Shown: piece after piece, positions 46,929 to 59,200 of the stretch | Layout of the letters: every line of letters starts with the position of its first letter | Numbering within the stretch: position 1 is the first letter of the stretch | From: Hyphodiscus hymeniophilus | Lineage: Eukaryota; Ascomycota; Leotiomycetes; Helotiales; Hyphodiscaceae | Assembly (NCBI GenBank): GCA_016508695.1 | Contig: VNKQ01000008.1 | Location: 682,001 to 746,000, forward strand | DNA length: 64,000 nucleotides | Reading direction: 5' to 3' | Notes under the pieces: generated by a model | What the model saw: only the letters and a program-made list of their open reading frames with translations | Told to the model about the DNA's origin: nothing | Database searches by the model: none | Program-made: the position numbers and the translations under genes

Positions 46929-49727
46929 ATGGTTAAGTAAGTACATTCATCTGTTGTTAATTAACGGATGCGCAAAGAAGCATTTGCAGATGTCACATAG
47001 TCTCAAGCTCTCCGAGATGAAGGGTAGAGAGGAAGAGGGACATCCCTCGGAGTTAGCATGGGATGCGAACAAATACTAACATTTGTGCGAACTGCAGCTT
47101 CACCGTCGAAGAGGTTCGTCAACTGATGGACAAGCCTACCAACGTCCGTAACATGTCCGTTATTGCCCACGTCGATCACGGAAAGTCAACCCTTACCGAT
47201 TCTCTCCTATCGAAGGCGGGTATTATCTCCGCTGCAAAGGCTGGAGATGCTCGAGCCACAGATACTCGTGCAGATGAGCAGGAAAGAGGTATCACCATCA
47301 AGTCAACCGCCATCTCCCTCTACGGAACCCTCCCAGAAGACGATCTCAAGGATATCGTTGGCCAGAAGACCGACGGAAAGGATTTCTTGATCAATTTGAT
47401 CGATTCACCTGGTCACGTCGATTTCTCTTCTGAAGTCACTGCTGCTCTCCGTGTTACTGATGGTGCTCTCGTCGTTGTCGATACCATCGAAGGTGTGTGT
47501 GTGCAAACCGAGACTGTCCTCCGACAAGCTCTTGGTGAGCGTATCAAGCCCGTCGTCATCATCAACAAGGTCGATCGTGCTCTTCTCGAACTCCAAGTAG
47601 AAAAGGAGGATCTTTACCAATCTTTCTCGAGAACCATCGAGTCCGTCAATGTCATCATCTCAACATACTTTGACAAGAGTCTCGGTGATGTCCAAGTCTA
47701 CCCATACAAGGGCACCGTTGCTTTCGGATCTGGTCTCCATGGCTGGGCTTTCACAATCAGACAATTTGCTCAACGATATGCTAAGAAGTTTGGTGTTGAC
47801 AGAAATAAGATGATGGAGCGTCTCTGGGTAACTCACCTTACCCTCATACAAATTTGACCTTGAGCTGATGAGAATTAGGGCGACAACTACTTCAACCCTC
47901 ACACCAAGAAGTGGACTACCAAAGACAACCATGAGGGCAAACCTCTGGAGCGTGCTTTCAATCAGTTCATCCTTGACCCAATTTTCCGAATCTTCAACGC
48001 CGTTATGAACTTCAAGAAGGATGAGATTCCAACCCTCCTCGAAAAGCTCAGCATCAAACTTGCCGCTGACGACAAGGAGAAGGAGGGCAAGGCACTTCTC
48101 AAGATCATTATGCGAACTTTCTTGCCCGCTGCTGATGCTCTTTTGGAGATGTTGATTCTTCACTTGCCATCCCCAGTGACCGCACAGAAGTATCGTGCTG
48201 AGACCCTCTACGAAGGTCCTCCGGATGATGAGGCTTGTATTGGTATCCGCGACTGTGATCCCAAGGCTCCTCTCATGTTGTACGTCTCCAAGATGGTGCC
48301 GACATCTGATAAGGGTCGTTTCTACGCCTTCGGTCGTGTTTTCGCTGGTACTGTCAAATCTGGACTCAAGGTCCGTATCCAAGGTCCCAACTACACCCCT
48401 GGAAAGAAGGAGGATCTTTTCATCAAGGCCGTTCAACGTACTGTCCTAATGATGGGTGGCAAGGTCGATCCCATTGATGATGTTCCTGCCGGTAACATTC
48501 TCGGATTGGTCGGTATCGATCAATTCTTGTTGAAGTCCGGTACTCTCACCACCTCCGAGACCGCCCACAACTTGAAGGTTATGAAGTTCTCTGTCTCCCC
48601 TGTCGTCCAACGTACCGTTGAAGTCAAGAACGCCCAAGATCTTCCCAAGCTGGTCGAAGGACTCAAGCGTCTATCAAAATCCGATCCCTGCGTCTTAACC
48701 TCCATCTCCGAATCCGGCGAGCACGTTGTCGCTGGTGCCGGTGAACTGCATTTGGAGATCTGCCTGAAGGATCTTGAGGAAGACCACGCTGGTGTTCCAC
48801 TCCGTATCGGTGACCCAGTCGTCAATTACCGTGAGACTGTTACTGGCAAGTCCAGCATTCAAGCTCTTTCCAAGTCGCCCAACAAGCACAACAGAATTTA
48901 CATGGTCGCTGAGCCTCTGGATGAGGAACTTTCCAAGGACATCGAGACTGGCAAGATCTCACCCCGTGACGATCTCAAGGCTCGTGCCCGTGTCTTGGCC
49001 GATGACCATGGATGGGATGTCACCGATGCTCGTAAGATTTGGTGTTTCGGCCCTGATACCAACGGTCCCAATTTGTTGGTCGATCAGACCAAGGCTGTTC
49101 AGTACCTAAACGAAATCAAGGACTCTGTCGTGTCCGGTTTCCAATGGGCGTCTAGAGATGGACCGATCGCGGAAGAGCCCATGCGATCAATCCGATTCAA
49201 CATTATGGATGTCACCCTCCACGCTGATGCCATTCATCGTGGTGGTGGACAAATCATGCCAACTACTCGTCGTGTTCTCTATGCATCTCTTCTTCTCGCC
49301 GAGCCAAATCTACAAGAGCCAGTATTCTTGGTCGAAATCCAAGTCCCTGAGTCTGCCATGGGCGGTGTGTACGGTGTTCTTACCCGCAGACGTGGTCACG
49401 TCTTCAGCGAGGAGCAACGTCCAGGAACGCCTCTCTTCACTATCAAGGCCTATCTTCCTGTTATGGAATCTTTCGGTTTCAATGCTGATCTTCGCTCTCA
49501 CACTTCTGGCCAGGCCTTCCCTCAAATGGTTTTCGATCATTGGCAGATTGTTTCCGGTGGATCGCCCCTTGACTCAACATCTAAGACCGGTCAAATTGTG
49601 CAGGAGATGCGTAAGCGTAAGGGTATCAAGATTGAGGTTCCGGGCTACGAGAACGTAAGTTTCCCAATACTGGCCATGCCTCTAAGATACATGCTAATTC
49701 ATTTCACAGTACTATGACAAGCTATAG
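46929..49727 (+). CDS. EFT2: Elongation factor 2
   Basis: Four exons, 46929-46936 (8 nt, ATGGTTAA), 47098-47827, 47879-49654 and 49710-49727 (18 nt), give 843 residues, the usual eEF2 length. The P-loop 'AHVDHGKST' is at residues 26-34, followed by '[16 protein letters not shown]' (switch I), '[11 protein letters not shown]' and 'NKVDRALLE'. Domain IV contains '[15 protein letters not shown]', whose His (about residue 700) is the diphthamide site. eEF2 drives ribosomal translocation with GTP. The last exon encodes the YDKL end. The tiny first and last coding exons are conserved features of filamentous-ascomycete eEF2 genes as far as I recall. Strong codon bias and a perfect Kozak-like start fit high expression. 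Confidence 0.98.
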
Positions 49728-50575
49728 AATCATCTATCACTACTGATAGATCTCCTCTCCTCGCACTGTTACGCGCATCCAGACATGTCATCAGCTTCAG
49801 CAAGATATCACGAACGTCATGAGAAATGTTCTCATTCGCCAATCGGTCTGTGTCGTCGATTTGGTACAAAAGCAAGCTGGACGGTGGTGTGATGATATGG
49901 CACTCTTTCCTTTCCCTATGCTTTGTTTTCCTGGTCTTGGTCTTCTTGTATGTAACTGCATGAGGATTGAAACACGTCTAGAACACTGTGTCTTGCTTGA
50001 TGTATAACATGTGATTGTTGTGATATATCACGTATGACTGCTTGAGTCGAGTAATCTTGCAGCTAGACGCTTCACAACCTATGCGCCAAAGTGGTTGTCT
50101 TTGGCTTCAATGTTCCGTTATACAATCCCAGAGTCGCCGTCTCGTCACTGAACCCTTGTAACCCTTGCACGAGGCCGAGCTTGTTAACGTGATTGCACAT
50201 TTAACACAGCTCCCTCTCTTGCGCTTCAAAATATCTGATTAACGTTGTAGTAACTCAAGCAATTTTCGGCGTGCATTGGGAATATGGGATGAATCATGGA
50301 AGGCTCTTCCACACAGTTCATGAGGGCTGTGTCATTGAATAGAAACCTTCACGCGCCGTTTTGTTCCTAATACAATCGGCGCCATGCCCATCCTGGTGAC
50401 GAAAAGTATCAATGCAAAACACGACACAAAGCCATCCTGGTAACGAAGCCATTTCGATCGGAAACTCCAAAGGCAAACCTAGCAGTCATTTAAAACCGTC
50501 AAACATCCCTTCCCAGTAAAACGCCAGACCAAGCCCGTTGAAGTCCTTGGCTACTTCTCCGCCACATCTCCAGCA
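49728..50575. other. Convergent intergenic region
   Basis: 848 bp between the EF2 stop and the end of the RS-rich protein gene. It includes a 'GCCATCCTGGTAACGAA'-like near-repeat (50387-50403 and 50430-50446) but no supported gene. Confidence 0.45.
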
Positions 50576-51165
50576 TCAATCCTCATCATCCTCAACAGCG
50601 ACGTCCCCATCTTCCCTATCCTCTTCCTCTCCCACCTTCTCTCCCCTCATGCCATGTACCCGACTCCAACTCCTCGTCCTTTGTCTTCTCCTTGGCTTCA
50701 CCTCCCCACCACCCAAACTACGACTGCGACTAGGGCTCTGATTTCTCCTCTTCTTCGCCTCTGGCACATTCAATAAACCGCCCCTTCCTTTTCCACCGCT
50801 TGCTTTCTTTTGATACTTTCTGCGGCTTGGAGAGGAGGAGCGGGCTTTGCCTTTGGCTGGGAGATGTGAGCGTGTTTGCACAGGGGAGTGAGAGGTTGGT
50901 GAGTTGGTTTGAACGGGTATCTGAGCCAGTGATTGTGAGCGGCGACGGCCACGGCCTCGGAGAGTTGTGCTGCCTCCTGAGGGGATCTAGGGGTATCAGC
51001 GATGAATAAGAGGAATGGTGGAGGCATCTGGAGACATACCTGTGTGGGAGGTGAGTTTGCGGAGGAACGACGGCGTTTGCGACCTCGTTGATGCTCGTCG
51101 TCAGTGGGGATTTCCTGGTGATGGCGAGAGTGGGAGGTACTGGGCGAGGAGAGAATAGATGCCAT
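50576..51165 (-). CDS. RS-rich basic protein of unknown function
   Basis: Two exons, 51165-51040 and 50986-50576, give 178 residues. The acceptor CCCCTAG at 50992-50987 was chosen because it has a GCTGATA branch site and keeps open a long charged frame. The nearby CAG acceptor would lead to a frame of unlikely composition. The protein is basic and disordered: 'RGRKRRRSS', 'SSSPSRRKYQKKASGGKG', 'KKRRNQSPSRSRSLGGG' and 'KPRRRQRTRSWSR', with an acidic Glu/Asp tail. This is the make-up of nuclear RNA-binding or splicing-associated proteins, but no domain is recognised. The start context is CAATGGCATC. Confidence 0.7.
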
Positions 51166-52061
51166 TGCTGGAGAAATAGGGCTTGAGTAGGAGACGAAGA
51201 GATGGCTAGTGAAATGGACTTTATATGCTGGTGGTTGTAACGTTGGAGTTTATGTACCTAGGTAGTTGGCCAAGGTGAAGAAGGTTGTGGGAAGGTCAAT
51301 TGACCGTCATGATGATATCCATAGAAGGTAATGGATAATTTCTGCGCGTGAGAAGGGGAATACCAAGACGCAACACTTGTTTGTACTGGTTGGAGGATGT
51401 CAGCAAGAGTCATTCATTAACCCCAACCCTCGCATGTGAAGAGGTGCAAAATGAAGTGACAGCAGGTCTGTCTGTACTCAAAGAGAAGTCCGTGGAAGAA
51501 ACAAACATGCAATATTGTAATTTAAACTCAAACCACAGTTGTTATACGTTCAAGACAAACCCGCTGACATGGTGAGGGGCGAAATGAGCTCGGAAGGGAG
51601 CGGATGCCACTTCATAAGTGATCTCGTGTGTACCGCTTTCCAACCCTTCAGTAATCAAGCTACCATTGATATACATGAAGATTACACTCTCGACTAGTCA
51701 TAAACACCTCAAAACAAGATGACGCTTTGTGAAACAAGCAGAGGGTTTGTCCAATAAAAACCGTCCTTGACTTTCTGGGCACGCGCGCGATTGAACTGGA
51801 GAGCAGAGAGGTTGTAAGGGGACTTCATAGGAATATCACTTACTCTAGAATTAAATCAAGTCTCCCCACCGTGCAATCGGCGTTGATGCAAGAGTGAAGA
51901 GTTTCAAGAAGGTGCGACACTCGAGTATGTTGGTCGCCGGCAGCTGATCGAGGAGATGCGGGTTCGGCTTGGCGAGAAATATTTTGGAGCTCGAGCTGAA
52001 GAGCTCTCTACGAAAGCACAACTCCATAACCCCAAAATTACAGTCCTCCAATCTTCTAAGT
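51166..52061. promoter_or_regulatory. Divergent intergenic region
   Basis: 896 bp between the RS-rich protein start (minus) and AIM41 (plus). It has the palindrome TACCTAGGTA at 51256-51265. No gene is supported. Confidence 0.45.
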
Positions 52062-52673
52062 ATGATCGCAAGACCAATTCTAAGAGCTTCAAAGCTCTGT
52101 TGCCGCTGCTATGCAACGACAACAACTACAACTCCTCCCATGCTGCTTAAAATAAGGTAAGCTCCATACCCACTCCCCCGGCCCCCAAGCTTCAAAGGCA
52201 CCCTGTATCTAATACAAACCCCCCGCAGGAAAGACCTGAAGCTTGCTATGCAAAATAAAGATTCCAATCGACTAAATGTCCTTCGTTCGGTTCTCTCCCA
52301 AACCCTGAACGCTTCGAAAACCTCAAATCCCGTCAACACGGATATGCAGATGCTGGCTCTACTTCGTAAATCTGCGAATGCAAGCCGCCAAGCGTCGGAG
52401 GAGTTCAAAAATGCGGGCAGAATAGATCTGGCAGAGAAAGAGGAAAGCCAGGTCAAGATTATGGAGGAGTACGCCGGAGGTGTGGAGATTTTGGAAGAGG
52501 AGGAGATCAGGAGGACGGTGAAGGAAGCAGTGGAGAAGATGAAAGCGGAGGGTGGGAAGATGCAAATGGGCGAAGTGCTGAAGAAGATCTTTAGTCCTGA
52601 GGTATTTGGGGACAAGCCGGTTGAGAAAGGAGACGTTGCGAAGATTGTCAAGGAGATACTGGCGGAGTCGTGA
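52062..52673 (+). CDS. AIM41: AIM41, mitochondrial YqeY/GatB-like protein
   Basis: Two exons, 52062-52156 and 52229-52673, give 179 residues. The GTAAGC..GCAG intron is in phase. The N-terminus 'MIARPILRASKLCCRCYAT' is rich in Arg, Ser and Cys without acidic residues, which suits a mitochondrial presequence. From about residue 33 a YqeY domain follows: 'DLKLAMQNKDSNRLNVLRSV', 'LLRKSANASRQASEEFKNAG' and 'DLAEKEESQVKIMEEY'. YqeY resembles the tail domain of GatB in the tRNA amidotransferase. The exact role of AIM41 is unclear; in yeast the deletion raises mitochondrial genome loss. It lies in tandem upstream of LSB6. Confidence 0.92.
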
Positions 52674-53151
52674 TAGCACATGAGGCATGTTGCTATACTC
52701 TTGATAGACTGTCCTGGGCAGTGTACACTATGTATCGATATGTATGAGAAAGGAATATACGCGGTAGGGACTGCTTTTCGTGCCGTACACTTTCTCCCTT
52801 GGGACTTTGGTAGCAGTCTGCCATGCTGAAAGACCTCAGCCTTGTATGTCGACCTGAGATCACTACGCCAAACGTGCACGTTACGTTCTTGTTCTAAAAC
52901 AAATACAACCTTTCTCAATAAATGTGCCTTTGCATATTTGTAACTTTACGTCGATAAGATTGGCCCCTTTATTTTTCATCGTCCCTTCAGCCTCGTTACC
53001 TATTGCTCTGATTGGCTTACTTCTGAGCTCGGATGTTCCATCGAGCGTGTACTTCCCGAAATCTTGGAAGCAACCTGTTGACACTTATCAAGCTGTCGAA
53101 CACGAGCGTCTTTTACATCTACGCGTCAATCATGCCTTAGCATCTTTCAAA
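52674..53151. promoter_or_regulatory. Intergenic region upstream of LSB6
   Basis: 478 bp between tandem genes. The LSB6 frame is open back to 52924 but only with a GTG, so this part is taken as leader. Confidence 0.45.
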
Positions 53152-55449
53152 ATGCCGAGGAATCGACCCCCAACGACAGGCTACGCTCGAATTGCCCAGG
53201 CTGAAGACTCCGATTTGGACGATGAGGGTCTTGGGAACAGCGTAGCCACTTTACAACCGGCATCTGCTCCACGATATGCATCTATCACCCAACCTCGAGG
53301 CCATGCCGGCATGTATACGGATGGCCTAACATCACCAATAAATACTCGAAGACCCAAGAGAAGCCGACGGACGCGAAGCAATTCGTCAGGCGTAGACATC
53401 AAGGCAATAAATGCGCGGTTGGAGAGATGGGCAGATGAAATAGCTTCGAAGTTCAAGCTCAACAAAGTCAAGGGGAAGACAGAACAAGATGAGAAGCTGG
53501 AGATACATCATTCGGTCTTCCAAGCTCCTGACGGCCTACGACCCGCAACTGCCGAAACTCTAGCATCCGATGCTGATCAAGGACGCATGACGAAATCCGA
53601 GTTCGACGATATAGTGGAAAGCGTGCGGGTTGCAATAGAGCAGGGCATGCATCCAAAGATGATAACGCAGGGAAGTTCTGGTAGTTACTTTGCCCGGAAT
53701 GGCGATGGTAAGGTCGTTGGGGTATTCAAACCCAAGGACGAGGAACCATATGCTGCGGGGAATCCGAAATGGAATAAATGGATCCATCGAAACCTTTTCC
53801 CGTGTTTCTTTGGTAGGGCATGTCTCATTCCAAACCTAAGCTACGTTTCCGAAGCTGCTGCATATACCCTCGACTGTAGACTACGAACAAACCTTGTCCC
53901 CTATACCGACATCGTTCATCTCTCTTCTAAATCCTTCCACTACGATTTCTGGCATCGGAGGAACTTCTATAGAAAGAAGAAGGCCTTTCCACCCAAGGTT
54001 GGGAGCTTCCAGGTCTTCTTGAAGGGATTCAAAGATGCGAATATCTTTCTGCGGGAGAACCCCTGGCCTGATCGATCAAGCAGGCCACTTCGACTAGATG
54101 ATCAAGTAAGAAAGAAGGGAAAGCCTTGGAGGGAAACATGCAGACCGGGTACGCGATCAGATGACGAGGAGGAAGAGCACCATATGAATACAGCTGGGTC
54201 ATCAGACGAACCCCTCCCCCAACGTTTTGTCTGGACAGATGCACTTCAACAATCATTCCGCGAAGAGCTAGAAAAACTGGTCATTCTGGATTATATCATG
54301 CGAAACACAGATAGAGGACTAGACAACTGGATGATCAAGGTAGATTGGGAGACTCAGGACGTTTGTATTGTTTCCGAACCACCTCAGATGGATCGTGGTC
54401 ATGACGACGAACCACCACGACTTGTATCTCTCACAGATCAGCCAGAAGCTCATCCATATCGAGTCCAGCAACCTATGGAGGCTATCAGCAGATCTGCAAC
54501 ACCATCTAGGGTGACTGCAGGCCCTACAATGACAGTTGGGGCTATTGATAACAGTTTATCCTGGCCATGGAAGCACCCGGATGCGTGGCGCAGCTTTCCT
54601 TTTGGGTGGCTTTTCCTGCCTGTATCGCTCATCGGCCAGCCATTCTCTCAAAAGACACGGGATCATTTCCTCCCATTACTTACATCGAAGCAATGGTGGA
54701 GTGAGACTCAGCTGGAATTGAGAAAGGTATTCGCTCAAGACGCAGACTTCCAAGAACGCATGTTTGCGCGCCAAATCGCTGTTATGAAAGGGCAGGCGTG
54801 GAACGTCGTGGAGACCTTGAAATTGGCGGATCACGGGCCGTTGGAGTTGACCCGCCGGGCAAGAGTTTGCGTATGGGATGATTTGGTCGATGTACCCATT
54901 GCGACTCCCATGCGAATGCCTTCTGCTGAGATGCGTAGACGTCACGATCTTAATGTCCAGAAGGATCTCGATGAGGAAATGGACATCAGTGCAGCGAATG
55001 CATCTGCTCCACAACCCGACCTGCTAGGTTTCGCCACTCCACCAGCTGATCTACCAAATCCTAATCGCTTCGAGCTGGCCAGTCCTCGAATGAGTGAGGA
55101 TACAACAGGCTTCCACTCGCCCGAATCTCCAGCAGAGATTGCGAATGGTGGTACTCTGAAAAATGGTCAAGTGCGGTTCTCCGAACGGCCTCGGATATCC
55201 CATTCCCGGAATCGCATGAGTTACGATGGTCCTTCACGGTCTCCGCCCTCCACTCTTCAGGCTCAAACGAGAAGGTTTTCGTTCTCAACTCGGACTCGTG
55301 GAGGTGCGCAAACGTTGTATGATGGAGATGATATCGAGGGAGATCTTGGGTATGCAGCTGCTGAGGGCATGGAAGGTAACCAGCGTAAGGTGATAGTGGA
55401 GAGGCTCGAGACGGTTAAGAGCAAAAATCCGGTGTTCACGTGGTGTTGA
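53152..55449 (+). CDS. LSB6: Type II phosphatidylinositol 4-kinase
   Basis: A single exon of 765 residues. The first ATG in the conserved frame is at 53152 ('MPRNRPPTTGYARI'). The PI4K type II fold starts near residue 175 with 'GSSGSYFARN', then the ATP-binding Lys in 'VVGVFKPKDEEPYAAGNP' (about residue 190), 'KWIHRNLFPCFFGRACLIP' in the place of the palmitoylated cysteine loop, and catalytic 'MRNTDRGLDNWMIK' near residue 383. The C-terminal 150 residues are Ser/Pro-rich and end 'NPVFTWC'. LSB6 makes PI4P on vacuole, endosome and plasma membranes and binds the Las17 actin regulator in yeast. The usual CCPCC cluster is reduced to two spaced cysteines here, which could weaken palmitoylation. 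Confidence 0.95.
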   Translation: MPRNRPPTTGYARIAQAEDSDLDDEGLGNSVATLQPASAPRYASITQPRGHAGMYTDGLTSPINTRRPKRSRRTRSNSSGVDIKAINARLERWADEIASKFKLNKVKGKTEQDEKLEIHHSVFQAPDGLRPATAETLASDADQGRMTKSEFDDIVESVRVAIEQGMHPKMITQGSSGSYFARNGDGKVVGVFKPKDEEPYAAGNPKWNKWIHRNLFPCFFGRACLIPNLSYVSEAAAYTLDCRLRTNLVPYTDIVHLSSKSFHYDFWHRRNFYRKKKAFPPKVGSFQVFLKGFKDANIFLRENPWPDRSSRPLRLDDQVRKKGKPWRETCRPGTRSDDEEEEHHMNTAGSSDEPLPQRFVWTDALQQSFREELEKLVILDYIMRNTDRGLDNWMIKVDWETQDVCIVSEPPQMDRGHDDEPPRLVSLTDQPEAHPYRVQQPMEAISRSATPSRVTAGPTMTVGAIDNSLSWPWKHPDAWRSFPFGWLFLPVSLIGQPFSQKTRDHFLPLLTSKQWWSETQLELRKVFAQDADFQERMFARQIAVMKGQAWNVVETLKLADHGPLELTRRARVCVWDDLVDVPIATPMRMPSAEMRRRHDLNVQKDLDEEMDISAANASAPQPDLLGFATPPADLPNPNRFELASPRMSEDTTGFHSPESPAEIANGGTLKNGQVRFSERPRISHSRNRMSYDGPSRSPPSTLQAQTRRFSFSTRTRGGAQTLYDGDDIEGDLGYAAAEGMEGNQRKVIVERLETVKSKNPVFTWC

Positions 55450-56268
55450 ACTTTTGTCTGGCGGGTAGGAGTTTGGATGTGTACTAGTATTGCACTTCGC
55501 CACGGTAAGGACAGGCGCTGGAGAGAAGACGGACATAGGAGCATATTAGACTTTCCCTGGGTGTAAAATATATGATTTCTCACTCTGGTGCTCGGCATTG
55601 GGCCAAGCAAGTCTCCTTCCTTGTATCACTTCTTGGCGTTTCAACTCCCAAAGCGAGGAGGCATGTAAACAGGAGGAAATATTTAACCCTACGAACGACC
55701 ATGGACATGTTTTTGAACCTGCGAAAGAGCCTTGTTTCGTTCGTAGCGTTCGTTTGCCTTGTATCCTAAGGGCAGTGACCGATGAGACAGCCTAATGTTG
55801 AAGTCTAAAATTCAGACAGATGATTTCCAAGACACAGATAATTCCAAAATCACTTCTTCGTTCTGAGCACTTCGGACTCATTCAAGAAAAAGAAATCAAG
55901 AATGAAGATTGGCGCGGTTTATAAATCTCGTAGGTAAGCAGTCCATAATCGGAAGGCGAAGAGGCGACAAAGTCCGAGGCGACAACCTAAGTAGGTACTG
56001 TAGTAATCAATCCAGACGATTCCTCATGTCTAGGAACTCCAACATTTCACTCGTTTGATTGCAAATCACTCGGTATCTTTTCACGACGAAAGAACAAAAC
56101 CAGCTTGGAGCCTCAACTTCGATCTTCTCTCCCCATGAGTGACGACATTTACGCGGTTTCTTTCCCAATTTTGGACCCGCGCAGATACTTGCCTGCCTTT
56201 GCGCCAAACTCGACTCCTATATCTGCATGCGACCGTAACGCAAGCTGAGAGCGGCGCATCGCAGAGAG
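55450..56268. promoter_or_regulatory. Intergenic region upstream of SNF2 helicase
   Basis: 819 bp between tandem genes. No gene, RNA or marked repeat is recognised. Confidence 0.45.
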
Positions 56269-59200
56269 ATGGATTCTTGGAATCAAACAAATGGTACAAC
56301 TTCATTTCACATCGAGAATGTTGCCGTGTCTGTCCGGATAGCCCGACTTTGGAAGTCCAGAGCCGCACCCGAGTTTGACTGCTTGTCACTTTGCTTTACA
56401 CCTCGATGCTCACCAAGTGTGTCACGACAGGTCGGACTCCCTCGAATCCTCCTCAAAACCACAATCCCTCGCATGGTCTCCCGCGATGGGATGCTGGCGC
56501 GTTACTGAATCCGCGAGGCTATAACAAACAACCGCAGCAACAGCAGGTACAGAATGGTTTTATGAACAGTCCGGCTCCTCCTCCACAACAACTATCCTTC
56601 CAGTTCGATAGTCCAGGAGGTCAACCTCAAGCAAACTTCCATGCGCACGCAAACCTTTCGTCTCATCATGCTACGAATGGAAATCAAGGCTTCGCGGGTT
56701 ATGCAAATGGAGGTGGCGTGGGACATATGCTAGAACGCATGCACAATGTTACGGACCGTGATTTGATTCCTCAGAAACGGCAGAAAGTGCGCGATGATCG
56801 TCAGGAGAATGGAAGGAAGCCTGGTTTCAATGGCGGGGGAAAGGGTGGCGTGATAGGAGAGTACATGAGGGAGAAGAGAGATGAAGGAAGGAAAGAGAAT
56901 ATGGGGAAGGGAACGGTCGTGGATATATCTGCTGGTAAATTTGCTCCTGCGCCGGGTGAATTCATGCTGACTTAGTTAGCGGATGATGAAGATGTGGTAG
57001 TCCTCGGTGATGCACAAGACAAGGAGGTTTGCTATGGTCGAATTGAAGGCGCTGAGATCAACGCCCATCGAGTTCCAACACCGAGACCAGGCGCGCAGGC
57101 TATCTCATCTAACTTTTGGCCACAGGTCAAGATTGTTCTGAAGCGCCGATATGGAGAGAGAACGTTCAACATCTTGGCGGTTGACAGTACTCGGGAAATC
57201 ATCGGATGTGTCGACGTCAATACCTCCCTTGGTCTCGCTCCCATATTAGACTCACCGAGGTTCAGTATTCGAACTGCGGCACGAATACTTACGAGACAGA
57301 AGCACCCAGGTGATCCTGAACCTGGTTCTGAGACTTCTACCCGATATGGCCTGGACTTGAATATTTATGGACCGAAGAAGTATGCACTTCAGATTGGTAG
57401 GCATCTTTCTCAAAAGCAACTCTGGCTACGAAATCCTCTTTTCGTGGAGGCAGGTACAGAGCTTTACAACCCCCACACGATCGAGAAACCTCCACAGCCC
57501 GCTTCGAGATCTATCAGCGCCTATGGGAATCGAGGACAGGGGCCTGTCCGCACAACAGAAGAAATACGTAATGATGTATTGGGCATGTTCGACAATCTGG
57601 AGCGATCAGATGCTCTCCCAGAGATGGAACCTGATCCTCGGATCACTACCGATCTTCTCAAACATCAAAAACAGGGCTTATATTTTATGACAAACAAGGA
57701 GCAAGAGCGTGTCTTTGGAGCAGATGAGAAGGGAAACAGCTCTTTGTGGAGACTCCGTATTGGCGGTAATGGTCAAAGATCGTACTATAATGTTATTACT
57801 GGCCAAGAAGAACACAACAGTCCACCACAAGTACTGGGCGGCATGCTCGCTGACATGATGGGCCTTGGTAAGACACTGAGCATACTGTCTTTGGTTGTCC
57901 AGACTTTGGACCAATCTGTGGAATGGTCAATGCAAGCTCCATGCACTGCACAAGAAATACAGCAATGTCAATCCAGAAAAGGCAAGAATCCGCCGCTTCC
58001 AGTTTGCGAGCAAGCCCATCTGAGTCAAAACTCGAAGTCGACACTCTTGGTGTCACCGCTGAGTACGATTGCGAATTGGGAGGAGCAAATCAAGCAGCAC
58101 ATCAAACCTGGCACCTTGAAATACTACATCTATCATGGTGCAGGCCGTATCAAGGATATTAAGAAGTTGGCTGAATTCGACCTTGTCATAACCACCTACG
58201 GCTCCGTTGCGAGCGAGTTCAACCACAGAAGCAAGAAGAAGCAAGGAAAATACCCTCTTGAGGAGATCAACTGGTTTCGAATTGTTCTTGACGAAGCACA
58301 TATGATCCGCGAACAGTCAACTCAACAATCGAAAGCTATCTGCAGACTCTCTGCTCAGAGAAGATGGGCTGTGACAGGAACCCCAGTTCAAAATCGTCTC
58401 GAAGATTTGGGAGCACTGATGGCATTTCTACGGATCAAGCCATTTGATGAGAGAGGTGGTTTTGCACAGTACATCATGGCTCCGTTTAAGATGTGCGATC
58501 CAGAAATTTTGCCGAAGTTGCGTCTACTCGTTGACAGCGTCACACTTCGACGTCTAAAGGACAGAATTGATCTGCCACCGCGCCATGATAAGCTCGTCAA
58601 ACTCGACTTTAGTGACGAAGAGCGCTCGTTGTATGAGGTATTTGCAAAGAATGCAAGCGATCGTATCAAGGTGATCGTTGGCCAAAGAGAGAAGAGCCTG
58701 GGTGGGAAATCATACGTTCACATCTTGCAGTCGATTTTGCGCCTTCGTCTCATCTGCGCTCACGGCAAGGATCTGTTAGGCGAGGAAGATCTCAAAGTCA
58801 TGAATGGTCTTAGCAAGGACTCGGCTATTGATCTTGACAGCGACGACGATGATGACCAACCGAGCTTGACTCCGAGACAAGCTTACGATATGTACAGCTT
58901 GATGAAAGAGACTAACGCTGATGTATGCCTATATTGTCTCCACAAGATTGGTCCAAATGAAGCAGTTGAATCGGATGCCGAGCCCAAGGACGAGGTTATT
59001 GGCCATATGACTCCTTGCTACCACATTCTATGCCCAGGATGCATTGATAAATACAAGGCTGCTTTGGAAGATAACGCTCGAGGCCGAACACAAGTGTCTT
59101 GCCCTTCCTGTAATCAGTACATCAAAATGTCGTTTTTCGCTCTGCGACAGGGCTGCGTCGACGACGATGAGGAATCGCGTATGAAGTCTAAGAGTGGAAG

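Noticed and set aside
52924..53151. N-terminal extension of LSB6
   Set aside because: The frame is open, but the only start is GTG at 52924. The first ATG at 53152 begins the family-like N-terminus.
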